Shown: positions 38,877 through 50,500 of the stretch, one piece after another
Layout: every line of letters starts with the position of its first letter
How positions within the stretch are numbered: position 1 is the stretch's first letter
Source of the DNA: Tyto alba
Lineage: Eukaryota > Chordata > Aves > Strigiformes > Tytonidae
Direction of reading: 5' to 3'
NCBI RefSeq assembly: GCF_018691265.1
Contig: NW_024881313.1
Location: 2,286,501-2,350,500, forward strand
DNA length: 64,000 nucleotides
Made by a program: the position numbers and the translations under genes
Notes under the pieces: generated by a model
What the model saw: only the letters and a program-made list of their open reading frames with translations
Database searches by the model: none
Told to the model about the DNA's origin: nothing

Positions 38877-39259
38877 CAGTAGTTAATATTCTCATAATAA
38901 CATTCTGTCTTCCTTCAGGTACTTTATATAGCTCAGTAACTCCTATGTAGCTTATTATCTATAGGATTCCCATTAATTATCATTATCTTGAAAATCTTCT
39001 AGAAATCTTCACAGTTGTCTTTTCCAATGTCCTTTGTGTTTAGGTTTTCTTAGGGGAAAAAAAGGGGGGGGGGAAAAAAAAAAAGTGATGGTAAGGCACT
39101 TTGTTTTTCCTGCTTACCACTGGTTTGGGTAACTTGTCTTCTGAGAAGTAAAATCACAGACCTAAATGCTGCCATTAAGGTTTCTGTTAGATGAATCTTT
39201 CCTCCCCTTTTTACTGTTTTATAGGATGCTGGAAAAATTACAGCATTTTCAATGATTAA

Positions 39260-39264
<5 letters not shown>

Positions 39265-39292
<28 letters not shown>
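39265..39292. repeat. 28-base poly-T tract
   Basis: An uninterrupted T run. About 200 bases upstream, at 39,055-39,084, lies an A7-G10-A11 type tract. Both are simple sequence with no attached element. Confidence 0.9.
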
Positions 39293-40302
39293 CATATAAG
39301 ACTGGTATTCATCAGCCTTCTAAGTTGTCTGGATAACTTACAGGACATGACAATATTTGACACGTGCTTTTGTCTTTTGCAGACCAGGTGTTTCTATCCT
39401 TTTACATTTAAAAGTGAAGTCCAGATTTTTACTTAATTAATAACATACTATACTATAAATCTAATGATCTGTTTGAGGATTTGAGTTAAAAAAGTGCTCC
39501 TGGTCTCACTCTAGTGGATAAACCAACTTCTTTTGTACAGTGCGTGCTAACAGAGGTGGCTATTTTATTGATGAATATGGAAAAAGTGTATAGTCCAGTG
39601 CTTTGTTCCATTCTTCTAATTTATGACACCAGTAATAATGGATGATGAATGAGATATCCAAAACATTAATAAATTATCTTAAGAGGTGTACTAAATCAAA
39701 GAGGAGGAGACTAAGAAATAATCTTGTATAATGCCTACAAGAAAAGTAAGCTAATTCCAGAGTCATTTATTCAGTGCTATGCAAAAACCCAGAAAAATTT
39801 GTTGAAATTGAACTGCTATAGTTAGTATGATGTTAATATAACTCAGCATTCCAAATGTGCTATTCTAGACATTTGGATCACCAGCTTCAGGTGGCAAGAG
39901 ATGTAAAATTTACAGACTAAAATCATTCTTAAATATTTAAGTTAAAACATTGAGTTTAAGCATGTTTAAAATAAAACCCAGCAATTTTTTCCTACGTTGA
40001 TGATGCTTACATCCTTTTCCCTAAATTCATCTATCCACTAACAGGGTTGAAATTTTCAGCAGTTTTCTGCTGTGGTTTGCATTCACTAACTTGATGCTTC
40101 TGTGTGAAATACTCAGTCATTCCAAGAGAAACTCGGCAGCCTTTTGTTTTTTATCAGTGAAGTTTCCATGTCTTGTGCCACTTTGCTGTAGACAGGCAGC
40201 ATCAAAGCAGTGGGCCAGTTTTATGCAAGCGAACTATTGCTGTTCTTATTAATCAGTTTCTTAATAAGTCCAGTGAAACTTTGTCACCATTATAACGGTG
40301 AC

Positions 40303-40366
40303 TTTTTGGATATTCAAACCTAATTCAAAGATGTAATGTAATGCAGTCATAATGATCTTGTTAAGT
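40303..40366 (+). repeat. Direct repeat pair, copy 2
   Basis: Second copy of the 38,813-38,876 segment, offset 1,490 bases and in the same orientation. It could be a local duplication or two copies of an unrecognised dispersed repeat. Confidence 0.85.
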
Positions 40367-42065
40367 CATTAACTTAGTGAGATTTAGGGAGTGCAGCTGT
40401 TACTGATGTTGGTAGAAATAAAACATTCTGGAGGTGGCATAAGGTTTTCCATTTCACAAACTGACACTTTGGGGTTCTATTAATGTGGGTTTTATCACAT
40501 TTAGATGACCTGTGCGTTGGCTTAGATAATTTTGTCATCAAAATGAGCAATAGTCCTTTGTCCTCCTCTTGTTGTCTTTTTTTTTGATATTTTCTTTCCA
40601 TGCCTACACCTTTGCTGGAGTTTATATGGCTGTATGGAACTGATCCAGCTGGTAGATAATATATTTTTCCTTTGTTGAGGTTATACAATGAGTTACAAAA
40701 TAGTTAAGTATTTTTGGTGTGAAGTTAACGAAACATCATAAAGGCTATACTTTCTACATCAAGGACAATGGAAACCCGTTATCCTTGATGATTTCTAATC
40801 AAATTGGTTCACCTTTGTATACAGATAGTTGAACTTACCTACCTAGTTGTATTAAACTTATCTATTTCCATGTTTCTTTGTTATGTGTAAAATAGTGTAA
40901 AAGAACATCTTACTGTGCAGCAGGGCCAGTACAGTAAATGATTTTCTATATTTCATGCATCTCGACTTCATTTTTGTGACTAAGATTATGCAGTGATAGT
41001 TGGATACTAAGCCACTTTTATTGAGCTTCTGGATGTTTTTTTTTCCCCAGTTCTCCTTGCATGATCACCTTAAGAGTCTGGCCGTAGTGGTCTGGATGGT
41101 GGCATGCTATTACTGCACTCACAGTGTTTGTCTTGGCGCTGGACATTTTCTAGCTGTGCTACTTTATCATTTCCCAGGATGCATTCTAATGGTCTTCTTT
41201 CTGCTCATAGCCTTAATTTAATGTCTAACTGTGGTATTTAATGTAGTTGAAATTCTTTATGTAAAAGTTGTCATCAGAAGATGTTACCAGTTGCTTTCTA
41301 CTTTTTGTTTCCTCTTGGTTTTTAATAAATAGAGTAAGTATTGTTAGTCATATGCTGCTTTTAATCATTGATCTTTATGATGAGCAATTAACACACTTTT
41401 TAAAAATAGTGTGTGGTAAACAGTATTTTCTTTTTTTTTTTTTTGTTTGTTTGTTTTTTTTTTTTTTGTTTCCACCTTAATCTAAGTTCAGGCATCTTGT
41501 GAAAATGTTGATGTTAATTCTAAACTTAAAGGAATGTGCTGTATGTATGAGTCAGAGTAGGACTGCTTTGGCTCAGTCAGCCCATACTTATGCATTTGTT
41601 AAATTTTACTTGTTTTTCTCCATACCTGACGTGACCAGGACTGTAATTTTTAACATCGTCAAATTTAAAGAGAAGTAGAGGATATCAAGCATTTTTAGAA
41701 ACTAGGAATTATATCTATTTTCTAAGTTTATTAGGTCTTTACACATAAAGTATATAGGTAGATTTTTTTTCTCAGTATATTTGTCTTACCTTTTATTTCC
41801 CCCTATTTTCTTCTTGTCATTTCTATTGGAGTCTCACATATTACTTCTGGATCTTTACTTCACCCTTCCATTTATCTTAAGGTCTGCCTTGGCCACAAAA
41901 GTATAAATCTTCAAGGTTACTTACTTTATAAGTCTTCAAGGTGGTTAACTCATAGTACTGTGCCATACAAAAGAAAGCAGGGTCTTTCTGTGTTGATAGT
42001 TGTGATGTTAAAACTGGGGTGGTGATTAGAGTGGGATGGATTTCCTCTTTCTGCAGACCCCCAAA

Positions 42066-42095
42066 CTTTCTCATTATGTTCAGGATGAAATTAAG
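42066..42095 (+). repeat. Short direct repeat, copy 1
   Basis: Thirty bases beginning 'ctttctcattatgttcag' that recur 178 bases downstream with two mismatches. The purine-rich sequence after both copies is also loosely similar, suggesting an old tandem duplication. Confidence 0.75.
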
Positions 42096-42243
42096 GGCTG
42101 TTGAAGACCAAGAAGGTGTTTCCCAATAAGGGAAATACTGAAGAGAATTTTTTTACATTATCAGTATTTACCATGATGCAAGACCTTAGTTCAATGAAAA
42201 TAACTATAAAGAAAGCAACAGAATCCTATCATATATTCAATAC

Positions 42244-42273
42244 CTTTCTCATTATGTTCAGTATGAAATCAAG
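42244..42273 (+). repeat. Short direct repeat, copy 2
   Basis: Second copy of the 42,066-42,095 segment, 28 of 30 bases identical. Confidence 0.75.
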
Positions 42274-45200
42274 ACCTTTTAAAAAACAGAAAAGTCCATT
42301 AAACAGTGTTTTAGAAGTTAAAGTCCTTGTTCATGATTGTGATAACATGGCTTTAAGTTTCTTCTCTGTGTGATACATCATAGGAACTTGAATCAGCATT
42401 CTGTATCTGAGATGAGTGCTCTAATGCCTCTGTGCTGCTTTTTGTTCTGGAGAATGTACCTCAAAATCTCATAAAGGTTAAATTTCACTTCGTATTAACT
42501 GGAACAGACAGCCAAAACCAGAATGGTAGCAGAACTTGAAGTGTACAACACTAACCCGGATAAAAGATGAGTAGACTCAGCACCTCATTCAGTCATTTAT
42601 AGAAAGTAGAAAGATTCTGCATTTTGCAGAAATTAAAATATCTGTAGAAGTGTTAAAATATACAGAGAAAGGGATTTGGTAGCTCTTGCTTTCCCAAAAT
42701 CGGAGCATAAGCCTTTAGTCCAGCAACAATGAAGGCCTAAACTGGGAGAGCCCTTCTATGGAATAAGACATGATCTGAATTTTTTGAGTGTAAGATGCAG
42801 TATCTGCTCTTTTTCATGTGAATATCCTTAAAGAACAGCCACCATTAATTGTGTAAGGTGACCACTGCACACTGTATAAACTTACAAAGTAGTCTTTCGT
42901 GTGTGTATCTGTGCCGTTTGTAATTTTGTATTTGATGTTTCAGTAAATAGGCCATCTGAAATAAAAAATGTAATTGCAATGAATAAATTCTCAACCATGT
43001 AAAAAAAAAACCAAAAAAAACGATTCAGTAATACATTTTCTGATGGCAACAGAGGAGTGCTTTGGCCTTAAGCATATTATTTGAGAAATAGGGATCTTAA
43101 GTGTAGGGTTGTACTGTCATGTATATGACATTTGAGGGCTTATTAGAATCAAGAAGCTCATGACTAAGGCTCTTTGAAAAAGAGACAATAACTTTAAGTA
43201 GCAAAATGTGGATATGAAATAGCTGTAAATTAAGTTTTTGCCTAGTCCATTTATTTAAGCATTAATTACGTTTCATCATTTCTAATTAATAGTAATACAT
43301 TGTTTAAATAGGGTAGTAATTGTGTTTTTTAAACACAATAGAAGAGTGTCTTTAATTGGAAAATCAGATTTTGCTACCACACTAAAGATCCTATGGTTTG
43401 GAGTACTTTCAGGTTAACATATTATGGAGCAGTCTGGAGTGAATATCGCAAAATCAATACAATAAAGGGTTAATTGTGAAAACTGATGTAAGTTTTATTT
43501 TCTTATAAATCAAGAGGTTGGTAAAATGTACGCTTGCTGTTGATCATTAGAATACAAAACTATCTGTTAAAATCAATTAACATGCATATCTGATGACTGA
43601 TTGTATAAATATGAAAGTCAAATAATTGTAATCGTTAACCATGGCTTCAGGTCATATGAGTTGTCAGCTCAAAAAAACTAGAGGAGAAAGAGGTTGATTT
43701 GCATATATTTAATGTGGCATGCTGTACATGTGGGAATTTGAGATAAACCTTTGCTAGTAATCTGCTTGTTTTTATCTAAAAATCGACCAGGAAATGTGGG
43801 TCATAACAGTCAAACAAGCTATGTGTTGTATTGATAGCTGTTGATTCAGTAGTTCGGGATTTAACATTTTAATATAAGTTATAATATTTTAAAATTGATT
43901 TTTTACTAAGAGGCAATTGGAAGAAGCAGGTTTAAAAGTTATTCAAGAAATACTCAAAATTCTTACTAGAAACATACTAAAAATTATCCTTTAACTGATT
44001 GTAAGACTGGGTTACTTTTTACAGTTTTTAGTTAGACTTATACAGTATGTATAATAAGCACTTCTTTTTATGATAAAAATCAGAGATATATTAAAATTTT
44101 TAATGAAGTACTGAGTCACAAAAGTATCTTTCCATGTGGAGTGGACCAAACAGCTGATTTTTAATCTAATTGATCAATTGTAGTAAATACAAGGAGGGAA
44201 GTGTGGCAGAAGGAATGAGGCTTCTGGCCTGTAAAGGATTTACGTATTATTTGAGTTCCTGAATATAATAATTCATTGCAGTATTATTTTTTTTTCATTG
44301 ATAATGCGAAATGTTGTATGGAACTCATAACAATTCAAAGAATCCTTGAAATGTGAGTCAGAATATAGTGGTCAGTACCTTACCTTACATTACCTGTAAT
44401 TTGGTTAAGTGTGTCTGTCCAGCCTTTTCTCTTTTCCTCTGCATTTACTCCTGAATATTAAAAAAAGAAAAAAAATTCCTGTCTTAAATTTTGAATTTAT
44501 ATGGTAATCTCTTTCTAAAATTTCTGTCGTTCATGAGTTAGTTCCCAAAGGGAAGAAGCAGCTGTATATGGTTTCTTTTGATCTGATTTGTACCTGCAAA
44601 CTAAGAAACTTTCTAATGATGGTAGTATCAAAAGGTGGAGGATAGAAGATCTTGCTGCTCGGTGTTTTTTACTGTGAGCCTTATTTATAATCTTGCCATT
44701 GTAAATATTGGAAATTTTTTCTTGAGTATGGGGTACAATCCAGTTCCTTGCACTATCACCCAAATTAATTCGAATACTAGCAAGATTGCCTCGTTGTTGT
44801 AGCATTCAGACTGGGCAGAGTACGAAACACACAGAATTACTGAATTTCTGGTATTCTTGCTCTGTGAAGTACATCTGAAGGGCACTGCCTTTTGCTTCAG
44901 TCTTCTATTAACCAATCTTTTGTATGAACTGTTGAGTAAAGGCACCTAAACTATATTTGAGGGTTTAGGGAGGAAAGTACCAGCTGGCAGAACTGAGGAA
45001 TGGAGTCAAATTCAGTTTCTGTCCTCCACCTCTTGTGTAGGATGGAATGTACATTTGCTTGCAAGAGGAAGAAAGGTGGCTGTATCCCACGTCATTGGCT
45101 GTTTTGTGTGCTTTCTTTAAATGATTTACATGTCTTTTCTTGAGCAAGGAATTATGACCCTCTAACTTCGACAAAAATAGTTGTGTGAGGAGGTCAATTC

Positions 45201-46982
45201 TGTAACTATAGATTAGAAGGCCAAATTAAACATGGAAGTAATTAGAAACTAAGTAAATTTTAAGAGGAAGAAAAAACGTGTTTTTAAGGCATCATTGACT
45301 GTAACTACAGATTTAGCTCTACTGTAACTCATTGGTGAAAAGTCACATTGCTACCGGAGGCTGCCAAGCTGCAGATGAAGGACGATTATCTATGACTAAG
45401 TGGTACTTCAGAGACTAGAGAAGGTCTGGTTCCAGAACCTCAGGATCATTCCTGAGACATTGTATGTCCCAGTAACCCTCAAAATCTTTTAATGTGTGAA
45501 GGCATACACTGCTTTTGCAAGGATCCATTACTTCAAAAAAGAATTTGGGATATATATGATTTGCTTTGGGGGTGAATGGAATTCGCAGATGTGGTGTGGG
45601 AATGAATTGTCATTCTCAAACAGAAATCTGGGCACTAGCAAAAAAAGCCCCTTTGTCCCATTTCAGAAACGTATATTGTGAGAAGAAAGTGCTTCAGATT
45701 CCTTAAAATATAGAAGTTTTTTGTACTCTTGTGTTTTGGGGCTTGCAGTGTTATTAGCTCAAAGGGGAGGTATGCTTTTTCATGATGACTATATTTAGCC
45801 AGGAGGAATAGTCCTTTTTAAAGCAAATTGAAATGAGTGCATGAGAGCGTGAAATTATCAGCAGTGCTGGTGCACATTTACATTACTTCTACATACTCTT
45901 TTGAATGACCACACAACAGAACAAGTACTTCATTTCCACTGCGCTGATTTTTCTTGACAAAACATGGCAGTCTATCCAAAGGAGGGTGTTTAGCCAAGAT
46001 AAATATAAAATTTATGATTAAGCAAAGTGTTTCCTTATATAATCCCTAAAGAGAATTTGAGAGTTGTTAAATATAATGTTCCCAGGTAGTTTTAAGAGTA
46101 AATTATCCTTTATACTTTTAAATGCTGAAATACAGGAACACCACCAACCATTTGAGATCTTACCTGCAGAAACAACACTGCATACTGATTTTCTTTGAAC
46201 CAAGTAGCAAAAAACCATAAGTATATATAATATATAACCTCAGGTTTGACGTTTGATGTATCCATTCATTTTTACAGTTCTGTACAGAAATCAGGAATCC
46301 GTGTCAGTGGCATGGTTTATAAAACTGTGTCTCGCTCTTTCCTCTAATGTAAGTTATGGAAGAAAGCAAATAAACCTTTTTGACAGAATGGATAGAAGTT
46401 GTTAACATGATTACACTTCTGGCACATTTCTTTAACTGCTATGTTTACGGAATACCACTTTGAAGAAAACTATGGCGACTGTCAATATTAATCATTAAAA
46501 TAAATGGAGAATGAAAATTGATTCAGGACATGAGTGGATTTTGACCTTTGTGGTACCACTGTTGGCTTTGGAGTGCAGTGTTCTAATTAAATTGTGAGTG
46601 TACTTAGATAGTGGATATTAAGTGATCTCACTGTATTCTTTCAAGGACTATGAACTTCCAAAATCAAGGATAACATTAGATGTCAGCCAAGTATTTTGTC
46701 CTTCTCGTGGTTTGTCTTTACATCTGAATTAGTGCCAGTTTGCACAGATTGTGTGTCAGCTTAAATACAAGAAACAGGCCTCAGTCTGCTTGAACTCGTT
46801 CCACCAAAGACTTCTAAAAACTTTTGGTAGTCTGCAAACTGTAATGGTTGTTTCACATTAAGTTGCTTTGTAGAATTACAAAACAGCTTTTCTTGTGCTT
46901 TCAAATAAAATGTTGTCATCCGCTAATGAATGAGATACCATCTGTAATAATTAAGGTTATTCTACTTGTTTTCCCCCTGCAG

Positions 46983-47044
46983 CAAAACTTCTGAAGGTTT
47001 GCAGAAGACAGTGAGAGAACCACTAAGAAGGCTATTGCAGTATT
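46983..47044 (+). other. Candidate 62-base internal exon
   Basis: The acceptor is excellent: a pyrimidine tract 'cttgttttccccctgcag' ends at 46,982. The donor is also excellent: 'tatt|gtaagt' at 47,044/47,045. Exactly one of three frames is open across the exon, reading KTSEGLQKTVREPLRRLLQY. The exon would begin with the last base of a split codon and end one base into the next. It lies on the strand expected for the gene starting at 21 kb. Against it: I do not recognise the peptide, no partner exon was found, and a 17-base A run starts 17 bases after the donor (47,062), so the segment could instead be a small retroposed piece. It could also be a non-coding exon. Confidence 0.3.
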
Positions 47045-47418
47045 GTAAGTACTGCACCCAGAAAAAAAAAAAAAAAAAGTACTTGAATTAAGAATGGTGT
47101 AAAGAGATTTTCATTTTTTTGGGGGAAAAATGAGCTACATAAAGGGATTATGTGTAAAATACAGAGCAGGATGTATTGTAGCAATCATGTTAATAATTTA
47201 CAAGGGAAAAACTGCACTCTTGTAAAATCTAAAATTGTATCCTTGTGCAGTGTAATCAGGAATTTACCAATAGCAGTGAAAAATATTCCTCTATTCACCA
47301 AAGATTGATCTAGTTTGTATACATTTGTTTGTTTAAAACTATCAGAATTTAGAAAATCATTGTAGTTTTGTAGGTTTGTCATTTGTTTTAGTGACTTATT
47401 GTTTAGGTTATTTTGCAG

Positions 47419-47500
47419 AATTATTTATTTGCTGATTTATTTATGTATTTCATTATTTATTTATTTGATTATTTAGTAAATTATTTATCTGATGAATTAT
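47419..47500. repeat. Imperfect ATTT tandem repeat
   Basis: About 80 bases of degenerate TTAT/ATTT units, interrupted by G and C. A diverged tetranucleotide microsatellite. Confidence 0.8.
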
Positions 47501-50500
47501 TAATACATCTTCATGACATGCTTTAAATTATTTATAACTTAATTTTGAGTTTATTGCTTTTCGACGCTGCATTGTTACTGACTAGTTTTGATTTTTTTTT
47601 TTTTTTCTTGGTTCTTGAAAATTAAAGTACTAGCTCTAAGGCAAAAGTATATTCTTTGCAGAATCCATAGATGGTTTTCAATGAAGTAATTTACCATGTA
47701 GATACTAATTTTGTTTAGCTTTATATTGCTTAATATCACTTTTCTACTTATTTAGGTTTTGCTTCTATTATTTCATAGATGTGTCAAGATCAAATGAGTG
47801 ACCTTTAAGGAGCAAGGATAAATGTTTACCTTAAAACTTGAAGAAACAGAGTAGTTCTGTTTTTTACCTTAATAAGTACCCTTCAGTTATTCTTTAGGTT
47901 AGCTTGAGATATTTTTATCCCAATAAAATGGATGTTTTTTAAATGAGACTCTTGATATTTGAACTAATACATTTAATAGGAAAATATTGTATTCACATTA
48001 ATAACTCGTATGGAGAGTTTCTTTTTAGCGGCAAGGTTTTAAATATATGTGGAGGAATGGTTGCATGTCTAGACACATGCAGGAGAAGGTATGTTTGGAG
48101 GGGGGAAGGTAGGAAGTAGGGTTTTTTTCCCCACAGTGCTTTTTGCATGCATAGGAATTTGTAAGCTCTGAAAATTTAACACGTCTGTGTTGTTGTATGT
48201 AAAGTACTCTCAGGTTCTGTGATCACAAAGAATTATTCCTAGTGCACAACATATTGCTGTGAAGCCTGTTTTTGTATTGCTTCCTCTTGCCAATTAAAAG
48301 GGTCTGAAATCTCATCTTTTACTCCTTGAGTAAGTGTTGAGTGGCTCGAGTGAATGTATAAAAGCAGTGTAAGCACCAATTTTAGGGTTCATGTGTGAGC
48401 ACCAGCTCTACGGAGTTTAAAACAGGTGCCTGGGATCAGAGTTTGACTTGGAGTCAGTTCTGACCGATGGGTTTTTCAGGATGGGTGAACCTCTTACCTG
48501 AAGTTGCCTGTTTGACCTCAGTGAGTAACTCGTTGGGCAATCAGAAGCCACCTTGCAGGAGAGGGCTGTGACTGAGAGCTCTGATTCAGAGCTGTGATGA
48601 ATAGGGCAAAGCGGCGGTTCCTCTGCAGAAGTGCCGTGTGCATAATGTGGACTTTATTCTATGGTTAGTGCTTGGAATGAATTACTATATACTTTAAAGT
48701 TTTAACACAGCGTGGAAAAGCTGCATTGTACATTTCAAGTTTCAATGCTGTTGAAATACAGTAGAAATGGCCTCTGTAGACAGGTTTCACTATAGAACTT
48801 AAATTATGCATGTGTATATCCAAATTCCTTATTTTGAAATATTGAATGTATGAATATTTAATTTGTATCTTGCTTTAGTATCTTCATATGCTTGCCTTAA
48901 AGGAAGCTGTTTCCTTTGATTTATACACATGGATAAAAATGTGTGTACAGTATGTATCAATGGTTTTTCCCTTTATGGTGTTAGATGAACAGCTTCAGAT
49001 AATGATAGCTACTGATTTTTATTCTGCAGCTTGCTACCATTGTATAAAACGTAAATTTGTCATATTTGTTTTATTAAACTTACTCGAATTTTAAATTCAT
49101 TTGCTTTTCAGAAATATTTTCTTAATTACATACGTTAAGAAAAGTGAAGTATGTTGCAGATCTTGATGCAGTATTTTTGGTCTGTGCACAGTAACAGAGC
49201 TCTGAATATTATTATTTGGGGCAGAGTTCCAATCTGAAATTTACATTTCTCCTTATTTGAATGTTTTCACTGAAGCTGAGAACTCCAAGGGAGTTCCTCA
49301 ACATATACTAGTTTATGCGACATGCTCTATGAAATTTAGTACAGTCACTCGTATTTCCTTGTGTAAATGAGGTCTTATTGTTGAATAAGACCTATTATAA
49401 GCAGTTACAAAGGTAAGTGCTGTCAGTGCATTCTGCCACCAGTTTCTCGGAGTATGAAACACTTCCTGAAAGACGTGCTACTACTGTTATAGGGTAATAT
49501 AACGCAGCTTATGTGTTGGCACTGAAAGTAGCTACTTCATAATGATGACAAGTGAAAGTACAGCCAAAGGTCACATTAAACAAGAGATTTCTTTCACACC
49601 TCATCCATTTTCTGGATGTGATATGAAAATAGCTTTGTTCCATACACTTCAGTGTTTTTAAAAAGAAGTTATCTTGAAATAATTTTTTATGCCTTGTGTA
49701 TTATTTTGTTCACATCTTAAGAGCTGGGCTGTGGGATTCTAGCATTCTGACTTCAGTGCTACAGAAGTGTTTGAAATTAGCTTAAATTTGGAGTTCAACT
49801 ACACAAGTAGTATTTCATCTCACTATACTTTTTTGGTTTGCAAATTTGCTTAAAGGCATAACTTTAGATTCTAGGAAAAGAACTATTAATGTGCAAAGTG
49901 GTATTTATATTGATGTTGCATGACTAACTATGGATTTATTATTTTTTGTATCTTTTAAGAACAAAGATATGTATTTTTTTTCTGAAAATTGCAGTCTCTT
50001 GTTCAGAAATAGAAAAAGAGCGAACCTGTCCATGTTGACAGACTGTTTCTTAGCTCTGTTTTAAAGAGACCCTGCCAGTATGTGAAAGGATAATTTATGC
50101 TGTATGCTCAATCAGTCCCCCATCTTACATTGAAATGGCCAACCAGGATGCTAAAATAAGGTGTAATTTTAAAAACTTGAATAGTCACGTATTAGATAAT
50201 GAAAATGAAGCTGGCTTGTTTCACAGAGGGTGCTGAACAGTTAGGAGATGCTGGTTGGGAAGCCTAAATCTGGTGTATTATTGGTAGGTGTATTTCTGTT
50301 CTAATCTAACTCCATAGAAATTGCAGAAGCCATATTAAGCTCTTCTTCAATTTATTCCATACAGATAAAAGAATTTACATCTCATGAGTCATATATTTCC
50401 TGTTGTATCTTTAATACAGCCATTTTTAGTATTTTTCTTGCCTCTCTCCTCTATTGGTATGCTTAGAGAGTCTGTTTGCAGGAGCTTGTTATTTCACCCG

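Larger units (their letters stand above)
32018..46982 (+). other. Intron-like non-coding sequence
   Basis: No coding exon I can support. ORFs of up to 104 codons (minus strand, 40,374-40,688) show no domain. T-rich runs recur near 35,042, 37,531 and 41,426. The sequence is otherwise unique-looking, apart from the short repeats and homopolymers listed separately. No CR1 was recognised in this 15 kb. Confidence 0.55.
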
